Shown: one piece after another, positions 1-9,618 of the stretch
Numbering within the stretch: position 1 is the first letter of the stretch
How the letters are laid out: each line of letters starts with the position of its first letter
From: Lentisphaera araneosa HTCC2155
Lineage (GTDB): Bacteria; Verrucomicrobiota; Lentisphaeria; Lentisphaerales; Lentisphaeraceae
Length of the DNA: 64,000 bases
Reading direction: 5' to 3'
NCBI RefSeq assembly: GCF_000170755.1
Contig: NZ_ABCK01000013.1
Coordinates: 101,946-165,945, forward strand
Program-made: the position numbers and the translations under genes
The notes under the pieces: model-generated
Database searches by the model: none
Told to the model about the DNA's origin: nothing
The model's input: the letters and a program-made list of their open reading frames with translations, nothing else

Positions 1-2
1 TG

Positions 3-305
3 TTTAAAGTCTTTGGAGATAATCTTTTTGACTTCATGAAAAATCTTGATAATTTACACTTTAACGTGACAAATGTTATCCCAGGGATTAAACCTCCATC
101 CTTTAAATGTACCAATGTAACACAAGACACTTTGTATCTACATTATTATTCTGATAGACCTGGACTCGATTCATTTGTAGAGGGTTTGATAATGGGCTTA
201 GCGACTTTTTTCAACAAAAAAATTTCTATTACGTTACAAAATTCAAAAGATGAAAACAACGATCATTCTATTTTTTTCGTTGTCATATTAGGTGATCGTA
301 CGTGA
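3..305 (+). CDS. H-NOX (heme NO-binding) sensor domain protein, C-terminal part, cut by the window start
   Basis: The reading frame is open from the first bases of the window, so the gene starts upstream; the ATG at 36 is internal. The visible 100 residues are the C-terminal subdomain of an H-NOX/HNOB domain. They include a PPSF segment and the heme-propionate-binding Tyr-x-Ser-x-Arg motif, seen as HYYSDRPGL (codons at about 141-167). H-NOX proteins are cytoplasmic heme sensors of NO or O2 that usually act on a partner kinase or cyclase. The gene ends only 26 bases before a kinase carrying an HNOBA-type domain, so the pair is very likely co-transcribed and the kinase its partner. The proximal heme histidine lies outside the window. 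Confident on family; the ligand is unknown. Confidence 0.88.
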   Translation, partial: FKVFGDNLFDFMKNLDNLHFNVTNVIPGIKPPSFKCTNVTQDTLYLHYYSDRPGLDSFVEGLIMGLATFFNKKISITLQNSKDENNDHSIFFVVILGDRT

Positions 306-331
306 AAATGAATTCTAAAGGGCAATAAATT

Positions 332-2107
332 TTGAGCAATAATAAAATAAATTTAAATCCCAATACCTTTGATAAGGTATTTCCATTTCATATTGCTTGG
401 GATGAGAATATGCTTATTTTTCAAGCTGGCTCAATAATAAATCAATTTCTACCTGAAACAGGGGATAAGTATATTGGTGATCTTTTTGAAATAAAAACTC
501 CCAAAATACAGTTTAATTTAGATGAGCTTTTTGAACAATTAGATAGAACTTTTGTTTTAGAATCAATAGATAATAACCTCTTATCCTTAAAGGGACAAAT
601 TATCTATCAAGAGAGTGATGAACTCTTTATTTTTCTATGTAACCCAATCATTTCCAAAATGGATTCCCTAGTTGAACTAGGTTTAAACTTACATAATCTT
701 CCAATGCATAATTTCTTGGCTGATTTTATTTTCTTACTTAATACAAAAGACTCACTATTAACAGATGCCAACCATTTAAATCAACGATTAAAAGAGGCAG
801 ACACGAAATTAAAACAAAGTAATTTACTTTTAGAAGCCAAAGTTAAAGAGCGCACTCATAATTTGAGGATTAGAGAAGAAGAATTGAGAGATGAAATTTC
901 GGTTCGAAAGGATGCAGAAAAAGAGTTGATTGCGATGAAGTTAAGAGCTGAAGATGCAAGTAAAGCAAAGTCGCAATTTTTAGCTAATATGAGTCACGAG
1001 ATTAGGACTCCCTTAGGTGCAATTATGGGATTTAATGAAATTCTCCTAGAAAATAGTAAGTCACTAGAATTACCGGATTACTACCCACTTTATTTAAATT
1101 ATATTGACAACAGTTTACAATACCTTCTTAAGGTCATTAATAATATTTTAGATATTTCAAAAATTGAGGAACGTAAATTCAAACTGAAAGTCGAAGATGT
1201 TGATTTAGAAAAGTTTTTTAAAAATATTGTCTATACTTATAAGCATTTAGCAGAAGAAAAAAAGATCAATTTTATATACAAAAATACAGAATTGATCGCT
1301 AAATACGTCAAAATTGACCCAGTCAAACTCCAACAAGTGATTATTAATTTATTAGATAATGCCTTTAAATTTACACCTGTTAATAAATTAGTAGAAATGA
1401 CGGTAAAAACCGATGATCAAAAATTGATAATACTTGTTAGAGATGAGGGTATTGGGATTCCTAAAGAATATCAAGAAACAATTTTTAAAGTTTTTGAACA
1501 AGTGGATGATTCAAATACAAGAAGTTATCAAGGCACTGGTTTGGGACTTTCTATTTCTAAGAAATTCATAGAATTAATGGGAGGCATTATATCTTTAGAA
1601 AGTGGTATAAATCAGGGGAGTATGTTTTCAATTAACTTACCTCTTAAGGAGGGCGAAGACTTAGCAAAGATTGAAAAGACTAAGCATGGAAAAGTTCAAT
1701 TTTCATCAGATACTAGAATATTGCTGGTAGAAGACAATTTAATAAATCAAAAGTTGATTAGTACAATTTTAGGTGGCTTTAATTTATCAATTGATATCGC
1801 AAACAATGGCTTAGAGGGCGTTGATTCTGCATTACGAATGGCAGAAAGTGGCACACCACCGGACTTGATTATGATGGATTTACAAATGCCTGTGATGGGA
1901 GGTGTTGAAGCTATTATAAATATCAAAAAAAATGCTTTGACTAAGAATATACCCATCATTGTAATGTCTGCAGATGCCTTTACAGATCAACAGTCGAAGG
2001 TTAAGACGATCGGCATAGAATACTATATCACAAAACCTATTAAGGTTGACTTTTTACTTGATGTATTAAAGCATTACCTTGAGTATAGCTACTGTCCCGA
2101 TGAATAA
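332..2107 (+). CDS. Hybrid histidine kinase with N-terminal HNOBA domain and C-terminal receiver
   Basis: 591-residue cytoplasmic kinase starting at TTG 332, with an AAAGGG ribosome site about 10 bases upstream. Residues 10-150 resemble the HNOBA (H-NOX-associated, PAS-like) domain of soluble guanylate cyclases (FPFHIAWDENMLIFQAGS, then LKGQIIY, then LGLNLHNLPMH). Residues 145-215 form a coiled coil. The HisKA box SHEIRTPL has His222, and the ATPase domain shows the N box around N343 and G boxes DEGIGIP and GTGLGLS. A receiver domain follows with Asp516 (MMDLQMP) and Lys568. No membrane segment is seen. Together with the upstream H-NOX protein it should form a gas-sensing phosphorelay; the output regulator is not in the window. 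Family assignment is firm; the signal (NO) is inferred from family knowledge. Confidence 0.93.
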   Translation: MSNNKINLNPNTFDKVFPFHIAWDENMLIFQAGSIINQFLPETGDKYIGDLFEIKTPKIQFNLDELFEQLDRTFVLESIDNNLLSLKGQIIYQESDELFIFLCNPIISKMDSLVELGLNLHNLPMHNFLADFIFLLNTKDSLLTDANHLNQRLKEADTKLKQSNLLLEAKVKERTHNLRIREEELRDEISVRKDAEKELIAMKLRAEDASKAKSQFLANMSHEIRTPLGAIMGFNEILLENSKSLELPDYYPLYLNYIDNSLQYLLKVINNILDISKIEERKFKLKVEDVDLEKFFKNIVYTYKHLAEEKKINFIYKNTELIAKYVKIDPVKLQQVIINLLDNAFKFTPVNKLVEMTVKTDDQKLIILVRDEGIGIPKEYQETIFKVFEQVDDSNTRSYQGTGLGLSISKKFIELMGGIISLESGINQGSMFSINLPLKEGEDLAKIEKTKHGKVQFSSDTRILLVEDNLINQKLISTILGGFNLSIDIANNGLEGVDSALRMAESGTPPDLIMMDLQMPVMGGVEAIINIKKNALTKNIPIIVMSADAFTDQQSKVKTIGIEYYITKPIKVDFLLDVLKHYLEYSYCPDE

Positions 2108-2208
2108 GAACTGAGCTACTACTTTTAAACATCAGAGTCTATCAGTCTATTTACTACAGCTTTGGGCACAGATTTTTCTAACAAAAATCTTATCTTTAAA
2201 TTAGATTA

Positions 2209-2787
2209 TTAATAATCCATGACGAAGACAAGACGATAAGTATTGAGATGAGAGATCTTAGGTGATTTGTGGACAATCTTGGAACTGCGTCCACGGTGCT
2301 TAAGGCCTTTGAGCAAGATGGTCTCACCAGTTTTGACTTGTAGGACTTCATTGGATTTTGACATGAGCTTATATTCTGTGCCAGGTCCAATTAAAGTAGT
2401 GATTGAACGAGTATATAGGTTGTCGATGTGAAATTTTCTACAGCTATCGGTATAAACGAGATCCATACGACAGTGCAGGTAGTTAAGCTTAAAGCGCTTG
2501 ATCAGTTGTGCCGCCAAATCTTGTAATTGTTCAGCAACCGAAAGGTCCGAGAAGCCCAAGGCCAAAAGTGATTGTTCGGCAAATTCTTTGACTTCACTAA
2601 TGGAACGGATGGTCTTTCTATAACTTCTTTCCGCTTTTTGAGGATCGTCTGGAAAGAGGGCGTCAAGTTTGCTTGAAGATGTCTTAAGTTCTGAATCTGG
2701 AGCCTGTCTAAAGCTAATAGCTGGAAGTTGAATATTACTAGGCATCACTTCGTAACCCTTTTTCCAAGTTTCCTGTGTACTCTGCAT
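2209..2787 (-). CDS. DUF1826 family protein, zinc-GTPase partner
   Basis: 192 residues from the ATG at 2787, chosen because AAGGGAG lies just upstream; a longer frame from 2835 would overlap the preceding gene and has no such site. It resembles DUF1826 proteins, soluble proteins of unknown biochemical role that usually sit beside CobW-type zinc GTPases. No signal peptide or membrane helix is seen. His and Cys residues in the middle (YLHCRMDLVYTDSCRKFHIDN) could bind metal. The gene follows the GTPase with a 44-base gap on the same strand, and both probably share the palindromic operators at 4087-4177. A role in zinc limitation is inferred from this pairing. Confidence 0.72.
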   Translation of the reverse strand: MQSTQETWKKGYEVMPSNIQLPAISFRQAPDSELKTSSSKLDALFPDDPQKAERSYRKTIRSISEVKEFAEQSLLALGFSDLSVAEQLQDLAAQLIKRFKLNYLHCRMDLVYTDSCRKFHIDNLYTRSITTLIGPGTEYKLMSKSNEVLQVKTGETILLKGLKHRGRSSKIVHKSPKISHLNTYRLVFVMDY

Positions 2788-2831
2788 AATTAACTCCCTT
2801 GAATAAATTTTAGTTTCATTCTTCCATTGCC

Positions 2832-4061
2832 TCAATGAGTTTCAGCTAACTCAGGACTCTCTTCCTCAGCCATTTGTAAGTCAATTTCAAAAGGGCTCTC
2901 GAAAGTGGACCAGTACTCGGGGCCTTGAGCAAATTCTTCATCACTTAATAGGCTTTGATCGAGTTTTGCGATGATTTCTTCTTTCTTTAAATCGATGCCG
3001 ATAAAAACTAATTCCTGTTTGCGGTCCCCGTAGATACCATCGAAAGTTTCTTCCATATAGTCCGCATATTCACTTTCAAGTGAAGGATCTTCTTTAATCG
3101 CTGCGGCTAACCATTTACCTTCCACCGCGTAACTCAGTAACTCACCCGCTTGCTGAAAACTAAGGGCATAATCATTGACACTGGCTAACCAAAAGGAGCC
3201 TTTTGAACGGATGATACCGTTGAGGTTGTCATTTACGAGATCAAAAAACTTTTGTGGGTGGAAAGGGCGGTTACTTTTATAGCAAAATGAAGAGATATTA
3301 AACTCATCGGATTCACTGCTTTCCTCACCAATGAGGGTTTTAAGCCATAGTGGAGACTGAGAAGCTTTTTCGAAATCAAATAAACCTGTATTAATAATTT
3401 CTTTGAGATCAACTTTGCTATGATTTGTTTTGATGATTTTGGCGCTGGCATTTAAAGAGCGAATGATTTGTTCAGTTTTATAGACACAGGATGAAAAACA
3501 TTCGTCAATTTTGTTCATGATAATGACATCTGCAAACTCAATTTGATCCACCAAGAGGGCAGAGATTGGGCGCTCATCTTCTTCAGATAAAAACTCTTCT
3601 CGGTCAGTAAGAATTTCGGTCGATTTAAAGTCTTTAGAAAAATTAAAAGTATCCACCACAGTCACCATGGTGTCGAGTTGAGCGAGGTCTTTGAGGGTAA
3701 AGCCATCTTCATCGACAAAGTCAAAAGTTTCGGCCACTGGCATCGGCTCAGAAATACCTGTGGATTCAATGATCAGATAATCAAAGCGATCCTCTTTAGC
3801 TAAACGCTGAATTTCTTCCAGTAAATCTTCACGCAGAGTGCAGCAAATACAGCCATTAGAAAGCTCCACCAACTTCTCGTCTTTTTGGGAAAGGGCATCA
3901 CCATTTTTGCGAATGAGTTTGGAGTCAATATTGATTTCAGACATATCATTGACAATGAGAGCCACTTTCAGCCCTTCTTTATTGTTGAGGATATGATTGA
4001 GTAAAGTAGTTTTTCCCGAACCTAAAAAACCGGATAAAACTGTTACGGGTAATTTTTTCAT
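2832..4061 (-). CDS. CobW/COG0523-family zinc metallochaperone GTPase
   Basis: 409 residues, a usual length for the larger COG0523 proteins. Walker A is GFLGSGKTT (residues 11-19), the metal-binding CxCC motif is GCICC (71-74), a Walker B-like segment is LIIESTGISEP, and the guanine-specificity motif is NKID. The C-terminal CobW_C domain (about 250-380) follows. ZigA/YeiR/ZagA-type relatives deliver zinc to client proteins under zinc starvation. Acidic C-terminal residues (EEESPELAE) end the protein. It is first in a two-gene operon with the DUF1826 gene, and two near-perfect palindromes lie 26-116 bases upstream of its start. Together these point to Zur-type control. A cobalt or nitrile-hydratase role is less likely because no such genes are nearby. 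Confidence 0.9.
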   Translation of the reverse strand: MKKLPVTVLSGFLGSGKTTLLNHILNNKEGLKVALIVNDMSEINIDSKLIRKNGDALSQKDEKLVELSNGCICCTLREDLLEEIQRLAKEDRFDYLIIESTGISEPMPVAETFDFVDEDGFTLKDLAQLDTMVTVVDTFNFSKDFKSTEILTDREEFLSEEDERPISALLVDQIEFADVIIMNKIDECFSSCVYKTEQIIRSLNASAKIIKTNHSKVDLKEIINTGLFDFEKASQSPLWLKTLIGEESSESDEFNISSFCYKSNRPFHPQKFFDLVNDNLNGIIRSKGSFWLASVNDYALSFQQAGELLSYAVEGKWLAAAIKEDPSLESEYADYMEETFDGIYGDRKQELVFIGIDLKKEEIIAKLDQSLLSDEEFAQGPEYWSTFESPFEIDLQMAEEESPELAETH

Positions 4062-4086
4062 GATGCTGAACCTTTAAGAAAATAAA

Positions 4087-4110
4087 TTATTGATAATGAG
4101 TTATCAATAA
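4087..4110. promoter_or_regulatory. Zur/Fur-like operator 1 upstream of the zinc GTPase
   Basis: A perfect inverted repeat with 10-base arms TTATTGATAA and TTATCAATAA separated by TGAG. It lies 26 bases upstream of the GTPase start codon and shares its arms with the second site at 4154. The AT-rich palindromic form resembles Fur-superfamily boxes; calling it a Zur site is inferred from the zinc-related genes it precedes. Confidence 0.7.
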
Positions 4111-4153
4111 CAGTGGTCCAATCATCAGTATTTTGCAAATCACTTGCATAAAA

Positions 4154-4177
4154 TTATTGATAATTAATTATCAATAA
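4154..4177. promoter_or_regulatory. Zur/Fur-like operator 2 upstream of the zinc GTPase
   Basis: A perfect 24-base palindrome with half-site TTATTGATAATT. It shares its 10-base arms with the site at 4087; the two centres are 67 bases apart. Two identical-arm sites in a 162-base intergenic region suggest cooperative repression of the GTPase-DUF1826 operon. The recD gene transcribes toward this region from the other side, so the sites serve only the GTPase operon. Confidence 0.7.
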
Positions 4178-4223
4178 GTGCTTTTTAGTTTGCTTTGATA
4201 CATAAAAAGTGAAAACTTTTGAA

Positions 4224-6029
4224 TTACTTCATTCGGAGAAGGAGTCCTGAGAGGCGGTCGGTTTGGCGCTTGCATGTACTGAGCAAGGTTTTGCGCGAGG
4301 CATAGATCACAATGGCAGACTTGGCTCGAGTAATTCCCGTGTAGATCAATTCTTTACTGAGTAATCGGTCAGCTTGATCGGGAAGGATGAGGTGCACGTT
4401 TTGGTATTCCGAGCCCTGAGATTTGTGGATAGTCATAGCAAAGGCACTCTGATAATCCGGTAGCATGGAAGGCGGGAAGGAACGCAGGGAATTATCTGGC
4501 CCCGGGAACCAAGCTTTCGGCAAACCCGAATCATCGGGAAGAATGATGCCGATATCACCATTATAGAGTTTAATATTATAATCATTGCGGGTGATCATGA
4601 TGGCGCGACCCTTGTAGAGCGATTCATCACTCTGAGAAAAGATGATTTGGCTGATGTGCTGATTGAGTTTGCTCGCACCAAAACTGCCATTGCGACTGGC
4701 GCAAAGAATGCGGAACTTATTGAGTGCTTTCAAAGCCTCCTCTGGCGAGCGGAGGGATTTTTTGTATTCCGTGAAGCATTGACGAATAGCGCCAGAAAAA
4801 AGCTCCTCAGCCTTGGCAGGGAGAGCCTGGTGAGCGATATCATCATAAGCTTTAAAGTACTGCGTATCTTCTAAGGGATGGGGCACGGGCTGCTCATTAA
4901 CATCGCGAGCGAGTTGTCCAATTCCCGATGAACTATCGAAACGGAAACTATGCTCGAGTTTGACCATGATATCCTGTAAACTTCCCATGCTTTGATCCTC
5001 ATTCAGAATCAGTTCTGAGCTTAGCTCTTTGAGTTCCTTGGCAAAAGTGGGTGAGAAAGAGTTGATTTGTCCGCCTGCAGTGAGATCGCCGAGAACATTG
5101 CCCGTCTCAACGGCTGCCAGCTGATCTTTATCCCCAAGAAGAATGACGCGGCAGTGAGATTGCAACGCTTGAATTACCGAGCGAAAGAGCGTCAGCGGAA
5201 CCATAGAGCTCTCGTCAATGAGCAAGATATCCGATGGCGTTTTAAATTTATCATGGTGCTTAAAGCCACCACCAGGAGCGAAACCCAAGTAACGGTGAAT
5301 GGTTTGGGCCTGAACTGGGATTTTTGCGAGGGTCGCAGCAGAGAAAGCTTTTTCATCACTCTGACTCGAGATGAAGTTGCGAATGGATTCCCCAAGTCGA
5401 TCGGCAGCTTTCCCGGTGGGGGCCAAGAGGTCGATGCGCGTTGCGGGATTTTGCTCAAGAAGTAAGGCGAGGATCTTACCCACGGTAGTGGTTTTCCCCG
5501 TGCCAGGGCCACCAGAGATGACGCAAAAACGTGATCGCAGGGCCATGAATGCGGCGACTTTTTGCCAATTGATTTTACCAGCAATCTGATTGGGGAAAAC
5601 TTCATTGAGTTTTTGTGTAAGCTGACCATCGAGTTCTTGAGTTTGATCTGCGAGTTTTGAAATGAAACGAGCCACCGTTGCCTCGGCACGATAATACTTA
5701 TTGAGGTAAATTAGCTGATTCTCTAAGTCGACAATGAGCGGCTTAGTTTCATCGCCTTGACCCATTACTTGTCTGTAAATCTTTAAGGCTTGTTCATCAA
5801 GCTCAAAATCAATGTTGTGAGAAACGATATGCCCATCTTCATTGCGGTACTCAATGAGAATATCACGCAGGGGCAGAACACTGTGTTGTTGATTGGCATA
5901 ATAACTGAGTACGAGACAGATGTCCTCGAGTGTTTCCAGCTCATGAGCGCTGAGTTCGCCTGCACGTTGACTGATGAATTGGGCAAATTGTCGATCGATT
6001 TCAGAGAAAATGGGAAGCTGATTATACAT
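4224..6029 (-). CDS. recD: RecD, exodeoxyribonuclease V alpha subunit (5'-3' helicase)
   Basis: 601 residues, normal RecD length. An N-terminal domain is followed by Walker A GGPGTGKTTTVGKIL (about residues 173-187), DEXX-type LLIDESSMVP, and C-terminal SF1 motifs including AMTIHKSQGSE and YTGITRAK. The fast 5'-3' motor of RecBCD, it helps process double-strand ends for recombination repair. Its start codon overlaps the end of recB by 8 bases, so translational coupling is likely. It is the last gene of the recC-recB-recD operon. Confident. Confidence 0.95.
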   Translation of the reverse strand: MYNQLPIFSEIDRQFAQFISQRAGELSAHELETLEDICLVLSYYANQQHSVLPLRDILIEYRNEDGHIVSHNIDFELDEQALKIYRQVMGQGDETKPLIVDLENQLIYLNKYYRAEATVARFISKLADQTQELDGQLTQKLNEVFPNQIAGKINWQKVAAFMALRSRFCVISGGPGTGKTTTVGKILALLLEQNPATRIDLLAPTGKAADRLGESIRNFISSQSDEKAFSAATLAKIPVQAQTIHRYLGFAPGGGFKHHDKFKTPSDILLIDESSMVPLTLFRSVIQALQSHCRVILLGDKDQLAAVETGNVLGDLTAGGQINSFSPTFAKELKELSSELILNEDQSMGSLQDIMVKLEHSFRFDSSSGIGQLARDVNEQPVPHPLEDTQYFKAYDDIAHQALPAKAEELFSGAIRQCFTEYKKSLRSPEEALKALNKFRILCASRNGSFGASKLNQHISQIIFSQSDESLYKGRAIMITRNDYNIKLYNGDIGIILPDDSGLPKAWFPGPDNSLRSFPPSMLPDYQSAFAMTIHKSQGSEYQNVHLILPDQADRLLSKELIYTGITRAKSAIVIYASRKTLLSTCKRQTDRLSGLLLRMK

Positions 6030-9000
6030 CTTTAAATTCTCCTTCGAGTATGAGTTTTTTCATATCCTCGACCAAGGCTTTGGGAACTCGATCGTAATGC
6101 ATACCGCTTTGAGCGCCGGGCTCCACTCCTCTCACAAAGAGGTAGATACAGGCCCCAAAATGTTGATCATAATCGTAGCCTGCTAAATATTTCTCGAGGT
6201 AAAGGTGAAAAGCCAAGGTATAAATGTGGTACTGTAAAAAATAGAAGTGCTCGCGAACGGCACGTTGCAGGGCTTCGCCATGATAATCTTCGTAGCGTGG
6301 GCCGAGGTAATTACTCTTCCAGTCAACGATATAGAACTTGCCATCCTTTTGGAAACTGAGGTCAATGGAGCCATTAAAATAACCTTCTTCCATCCTGTAG
6401 TTAAGCTTCTCTAAATCCAATGAATAATCATGGGGAAAGCCATCGGAATAATGAGCTAAGAAGAGTTTTTGTAGCTTTTTGAGCTGAATATCTTTAACGG
6501 GATAATGAAACTCTAATTCATCCAGACGTTGATGGCGAGGGATAGAATCCAAGGCAAAATCATTATGAACTAAAGTGGTCGACAAAACTTTGCGCAGCAT
6601 ATCTTTGCAATCAGCAATGCGCTTGGCAAAGAATTCTTCTTGATTCGCAAGCTCAGTTTCATGTAGTTGATAATGTTTGAGGCGATCGGCAATGATTTCT
6701 TCCCAGCCACGCTCATCTTGGAAATCAATGTGCTCAAAGATTTCGTGAATGCAGGTTCCCGGTACGGCTCCACGGGGAAAGGCAAAAAAGCCTTCGGGAA
6801 TAATTTCCTCTTCGGGTTCAGCATTGGGGATCTTCTCACCTTCGTCGTCTAAGGGGGCTTGGTCGGGTGTGAACTGAACTTTATCATGGCTTCGGATGAG
6901 TCCAGAATAACTGCCATCGACCCAGATGGGGAATTCAAATTTAAGTTCTTTGGGCTTTCTTAGTTCCAGATCATTTTTGGGACGGTAAAAGCAGGGGCTC
7001 ATTTGATCGATATTGCCAAGTTCGCAAAACTTAGTGTGGCTTGTATTGGCAACTTGATCTTGCCAAATAGATCGTCTTTGTGAAGAATCAAGTTTTGTAC
7101 TCGTACCATCGGCAATGTCTGCTCCAGTAACTTCTGGATTAGCGAGGTATTCAAAGGGCGTATTACTGACATTAACATCACCCCAGTAAAGGTAGCAGCG
7201 ATGTGCTGAACGAGTCAGAGCTACATAGAGTAGGCGTAATTTTTCACTGAGGATCTCGCGGCGCCAGAGGTAACGTTTTTCTTGACGAAATTCTTCGTCG
7301 GGATCAATACTTAGGCTAGCTAAACGCGAGTCATCGTGATACTCGAAATCATTCTTCTTATTACTTTCTCCAAAGCTTCCATATGAACTCTCTTCAAATG
7401 ATTCCGACCACATATAGGGACAGAATACCACAGGGAATTCCAAACCCTTAGATTTGTGGATGGTCATGATCTTTACCGCATTATCATCGGTTTCGAGTCT
7501 TTGCAGGTATTGATCATCGACTTTGTCGGCTTGAGTTTTCTCTTGGAGAAAGCGTAATAAACCCGAGGGGCCGAGGCCCTTACTCTGTTCTTCTTCATGC
7601 AAAATTTCGCGCAATTGATAGAGATTGCTCAGAGAGCGTTCACCCTGATCTTGTTCTAGCGTGCGGGTATAGAGTTGATGACGATCAATAAATTTTTGCA
7701 GAGTGCGCAAAAAGCCGCGTTTTTCCCATTCACGGTGATAGTCCACAAATTCGGTGAGCAATTCAAAGCGTTCCTGATCACCCAGTTCTTTAATTTCTTC
7801 GGCAGTGAGAGTGAAGAGCTCGCTGAGGAGTAGGGGGATGAGACTTGAATCTTTGGGGTCAATGACAGCATTGAGGAAGCGTTCCAAGGCATTAGCTTCT
7901 GCAGATTTAAAAACATTGCCAGATTTCGCAACCACTGCAGGAATGCCATTCTCGTTGAGGCTTTGCTTCATGGCGGTGGCTTGATTATTCTTGTTGACCA
8001 AGATACAGATATCGCCAGGCTTCAGTGCTTGCTTTTCTTCGCTTTCAAAATAGGCGGAGCCTTGCTGGGATTTATTGAGCAGAGAAATGATTTCTTCCGT
8101 GACTAAGCTCGGCATCAGGTTTTGTAGGTCTGTTTTTGATAGATCCTTGTCTTCATCAGCTCGATACCAACGCAGTTGCAAGGATTCCGGCTGCCCTGTA
8201 ATCTTCAGAGTATTTTTATCGGCTTTGGCTCCCACTGGCTCAAAAGTGATGCCTTCACTCTCGTGGGCAGGGGCAAAAGCAAAGGCTTCATCAGCTCCAC
8301 GCTGTGAGAAAAAATGATTCACGGCATCGACCATGGCTGCTTCGGAACGGTAGTTATCCTGCAGGGTGAATTGTTCATCAGCATCATTTTTCGCTTGCAG
8401 GTAGGCAAAGATATCAGCGCCTCGGAAACGATAGATGCTCTGCTTGGGGTCGCCAATCATATAGAAGGCGTGTTCAGTGGCATGGCTTTTGTCGCCAAAG
8501 AGAGATTTGAAAATTTGATACTGAATCGGGTCAGTATCCTGGAATTCATCCACCAAGGCCACTTTAAAATTATCGCGAATCAGACTGTGCAGAGGACCAT
8601 TGGCTTGGTCGCGAACGAGGGCTTCATGAAGTTTGATGATGAGGTCGTCAAAAGTCATGACATTGAGCTTTTCTTTTTTGGCTTCGTACTTTTCGCGGAA
8701 GCTTTTTAGAAAGCGCTGCTTAATGAATTTATCTGAGTAACATTCAGCTAATTGATCTGCGGCTTCAAAGAGTTCGTGTGTGGGAGGAACTTTCTTCGAT
8801 TTCATATTAGAGTTAATAGAACTTTGACTCAGGGCTACAATGGCCTTGAGTGCAGTCGGTCGTTCATCTCCCTTACAATAAAGCTTGAGGTGTTCGATGT
8901 AGTCAGGGAATTTACTTAAGAGATAAGGATTTTTTTGAGTTCGAGACATTCCCTTGTTATTCTGTAAAACTTCTATCTGGTCATGACCATGTGCTTTATA

Positions 9001-9618
9001 GAGTTCGATAAACTTTTGCTTGCGGGCTTCGAGGTCAAATTCTTCAGCTTCTTCAATGGCTTGCCCTTTGTAGAGCTTAATCAGGCTCTTGAGTTGTTCG
9101 GCATCATAATTAAAAGCACTTTGATGATCATAGGATTCAATACGGATAAAATCTTCCACGAGTTCATCGATGAGTTTGCTATCGTCTGTAACTAGTTCCA
9201 TATCGAAAGTGGAATGACTCTCAAAAGCATTTTCCTTAAGCATGCGCTGACAGAAGCCGTGAATGGTAGAAATAACTGCTTGGTCAAAATTTACCAAGGC
9301 GAGTTCTAAGCGTCGCCTATTTTCGTCTTGATGGGGGTAAATCTCGATAATCGCTTTTAGGGTGGGGTCTTCTTCAGTGACGTCCCCGCGAATTTGCAGG
9401 AGCGCTTTACTGAGGTTTTTGCGAACGCGATCGCGCAGTTCTTTGGTGGCATCCTCAGTGAAAGTGACCACGAGGATTTCTGATACATCACGGCCCTTGA
9501 GGATGAAATGCAAGAAGATATTGGCAATGGAATAGGTCTTGCCCGTACCGGCGCTGGCCTCAATGAGGGTGATGCCAGAATCTTTGATGGGCTGAGTGAG
9601 ATCGAGGGGCTGCATCAT
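6022..9618 (-). CDS. recB: RecB, exodeoxyribonuclease V beta subunit (helicase-nuclease)
   Basis: 1198 residues, normal for RecB. Walker A is IEASAGTGKTYSIAN near the N-terminus, DEXX box VDEFQDTDPIQ (about 370), QxxR-type GDPKQSIYRFRGAD, and motif V/VI segments KSKGLEFPVVF and LRLLYVALTRS. The C-terminal PD-(D/E)xK nuclease shows GSIDLSF and FYIVDWKSNYLG (about 1065-1090), so the Chi-regulated nuclease looks intact. The ATG overlaps the recC stop by 4 bases, a classic coupled arrangement. An adjacent ATGATG gives two possible starts one codon apart. Confidence 0.96.
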   Translation of the reverse strand: MMQPLDLTQPIKDSGITLIEASAGTGKTYSIANIFLHFILKGRDVSEILVVTFTEDATKELRDRVRKNLSKALLQIRGDVTEEDPTLKAIIEIYPHQDENRRRLELALVNFDQAVISTIHGFCQRMLKENAFESHSTFDMELVTDDSKLIDELVEDFIRIESYDHQSAFNYDAEQLKSLIKLYKGQAIEEAEEFDLEARKQKFIELYKAHGHDQIEVLQNNKGMSRTQKNPYLLSKFPDYIEHLKLYCKGDERPTALKAIVALSQSSINSNMKSKKVPPTHELFEAADQLAECYSDKFIKQRFLKSFREKYEAKKEKLNVMTFDDLIIKLHEALVRDQANGPLHSLIRDNFKVALVDEFQDTDPIQYQIFKSLFGDKSHATEHAFYMIGDPKQSIYRFRGADIFAYLQAKNDADEQFTLQDNYRSEAAMVDAVNHFFSQRGADEAFAFAPAHESEGITFEPVGAKADKNTLKITGQPESLQLRWYRADEDKDLSKTDLQNLMPSLVTEEIISLLNKSQQGSAYFESEEKQALKPGDICILVNKNNQATAMKQSLNENGIPAVVAKSGNVFKSAEANALERFLNAVIDPKDSSLIPLLLSELFTLTAEEIKELGDQERFELLTEFVDYHREWEKRGFLRTLQKFIDRHQLYTRTLEQDQGERSLSNLYQLREILHEEEQSKGLGPSGLLRFLQEKTQADKVDDQYLQRLETDDNAVKIMTIHKSKGLEFPVVFCPYMWSESFEESSYGSFGESNKKNDFEYHDDSRLASLSIDPDEEFRQEKRYLWRREILSEKLRLLYVALTRSAHRCYLYWGDVNVSNTPFEYLANPEVTGADIADGTSTKLDSSQRRSIWQDQVANTSHTKFCELGNIDQMSPCFYRPKNDLELRKPKELKFEFPIWVDGSYSGLIRSHDKVQFTPDQAPLDDEGEKIPNAEPEEEIIPEGFFAFPRGAVPGTCIHEIFEHIDFQDERGWEEIIADRLKHYQLHETELANQEEFFAKRIADCKDMLRKVLSTTLVHNDFALDSIPRHQRLDELEFHYPVKDIQLKKLQKLFLAHYSDGFPHDYSLDLEKLNYRMEEGYFNGSIDLSFQKDGKFYIVDWKSNYLGPRYEDYHGEALQRAVREHFYFLQYHIYTLAFHLYLEKYLAGYDYDQHFGACIYLFVRGVEPGAQSGMHYDRVPKALVEDMKKLILEGEFKDV

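Noticed and set aside
5067..5465. Open frames of over 130 codons within recD on both strands
   Set aside because: They overlap conserved RecD motifs in the true frame and show no protein-like features.
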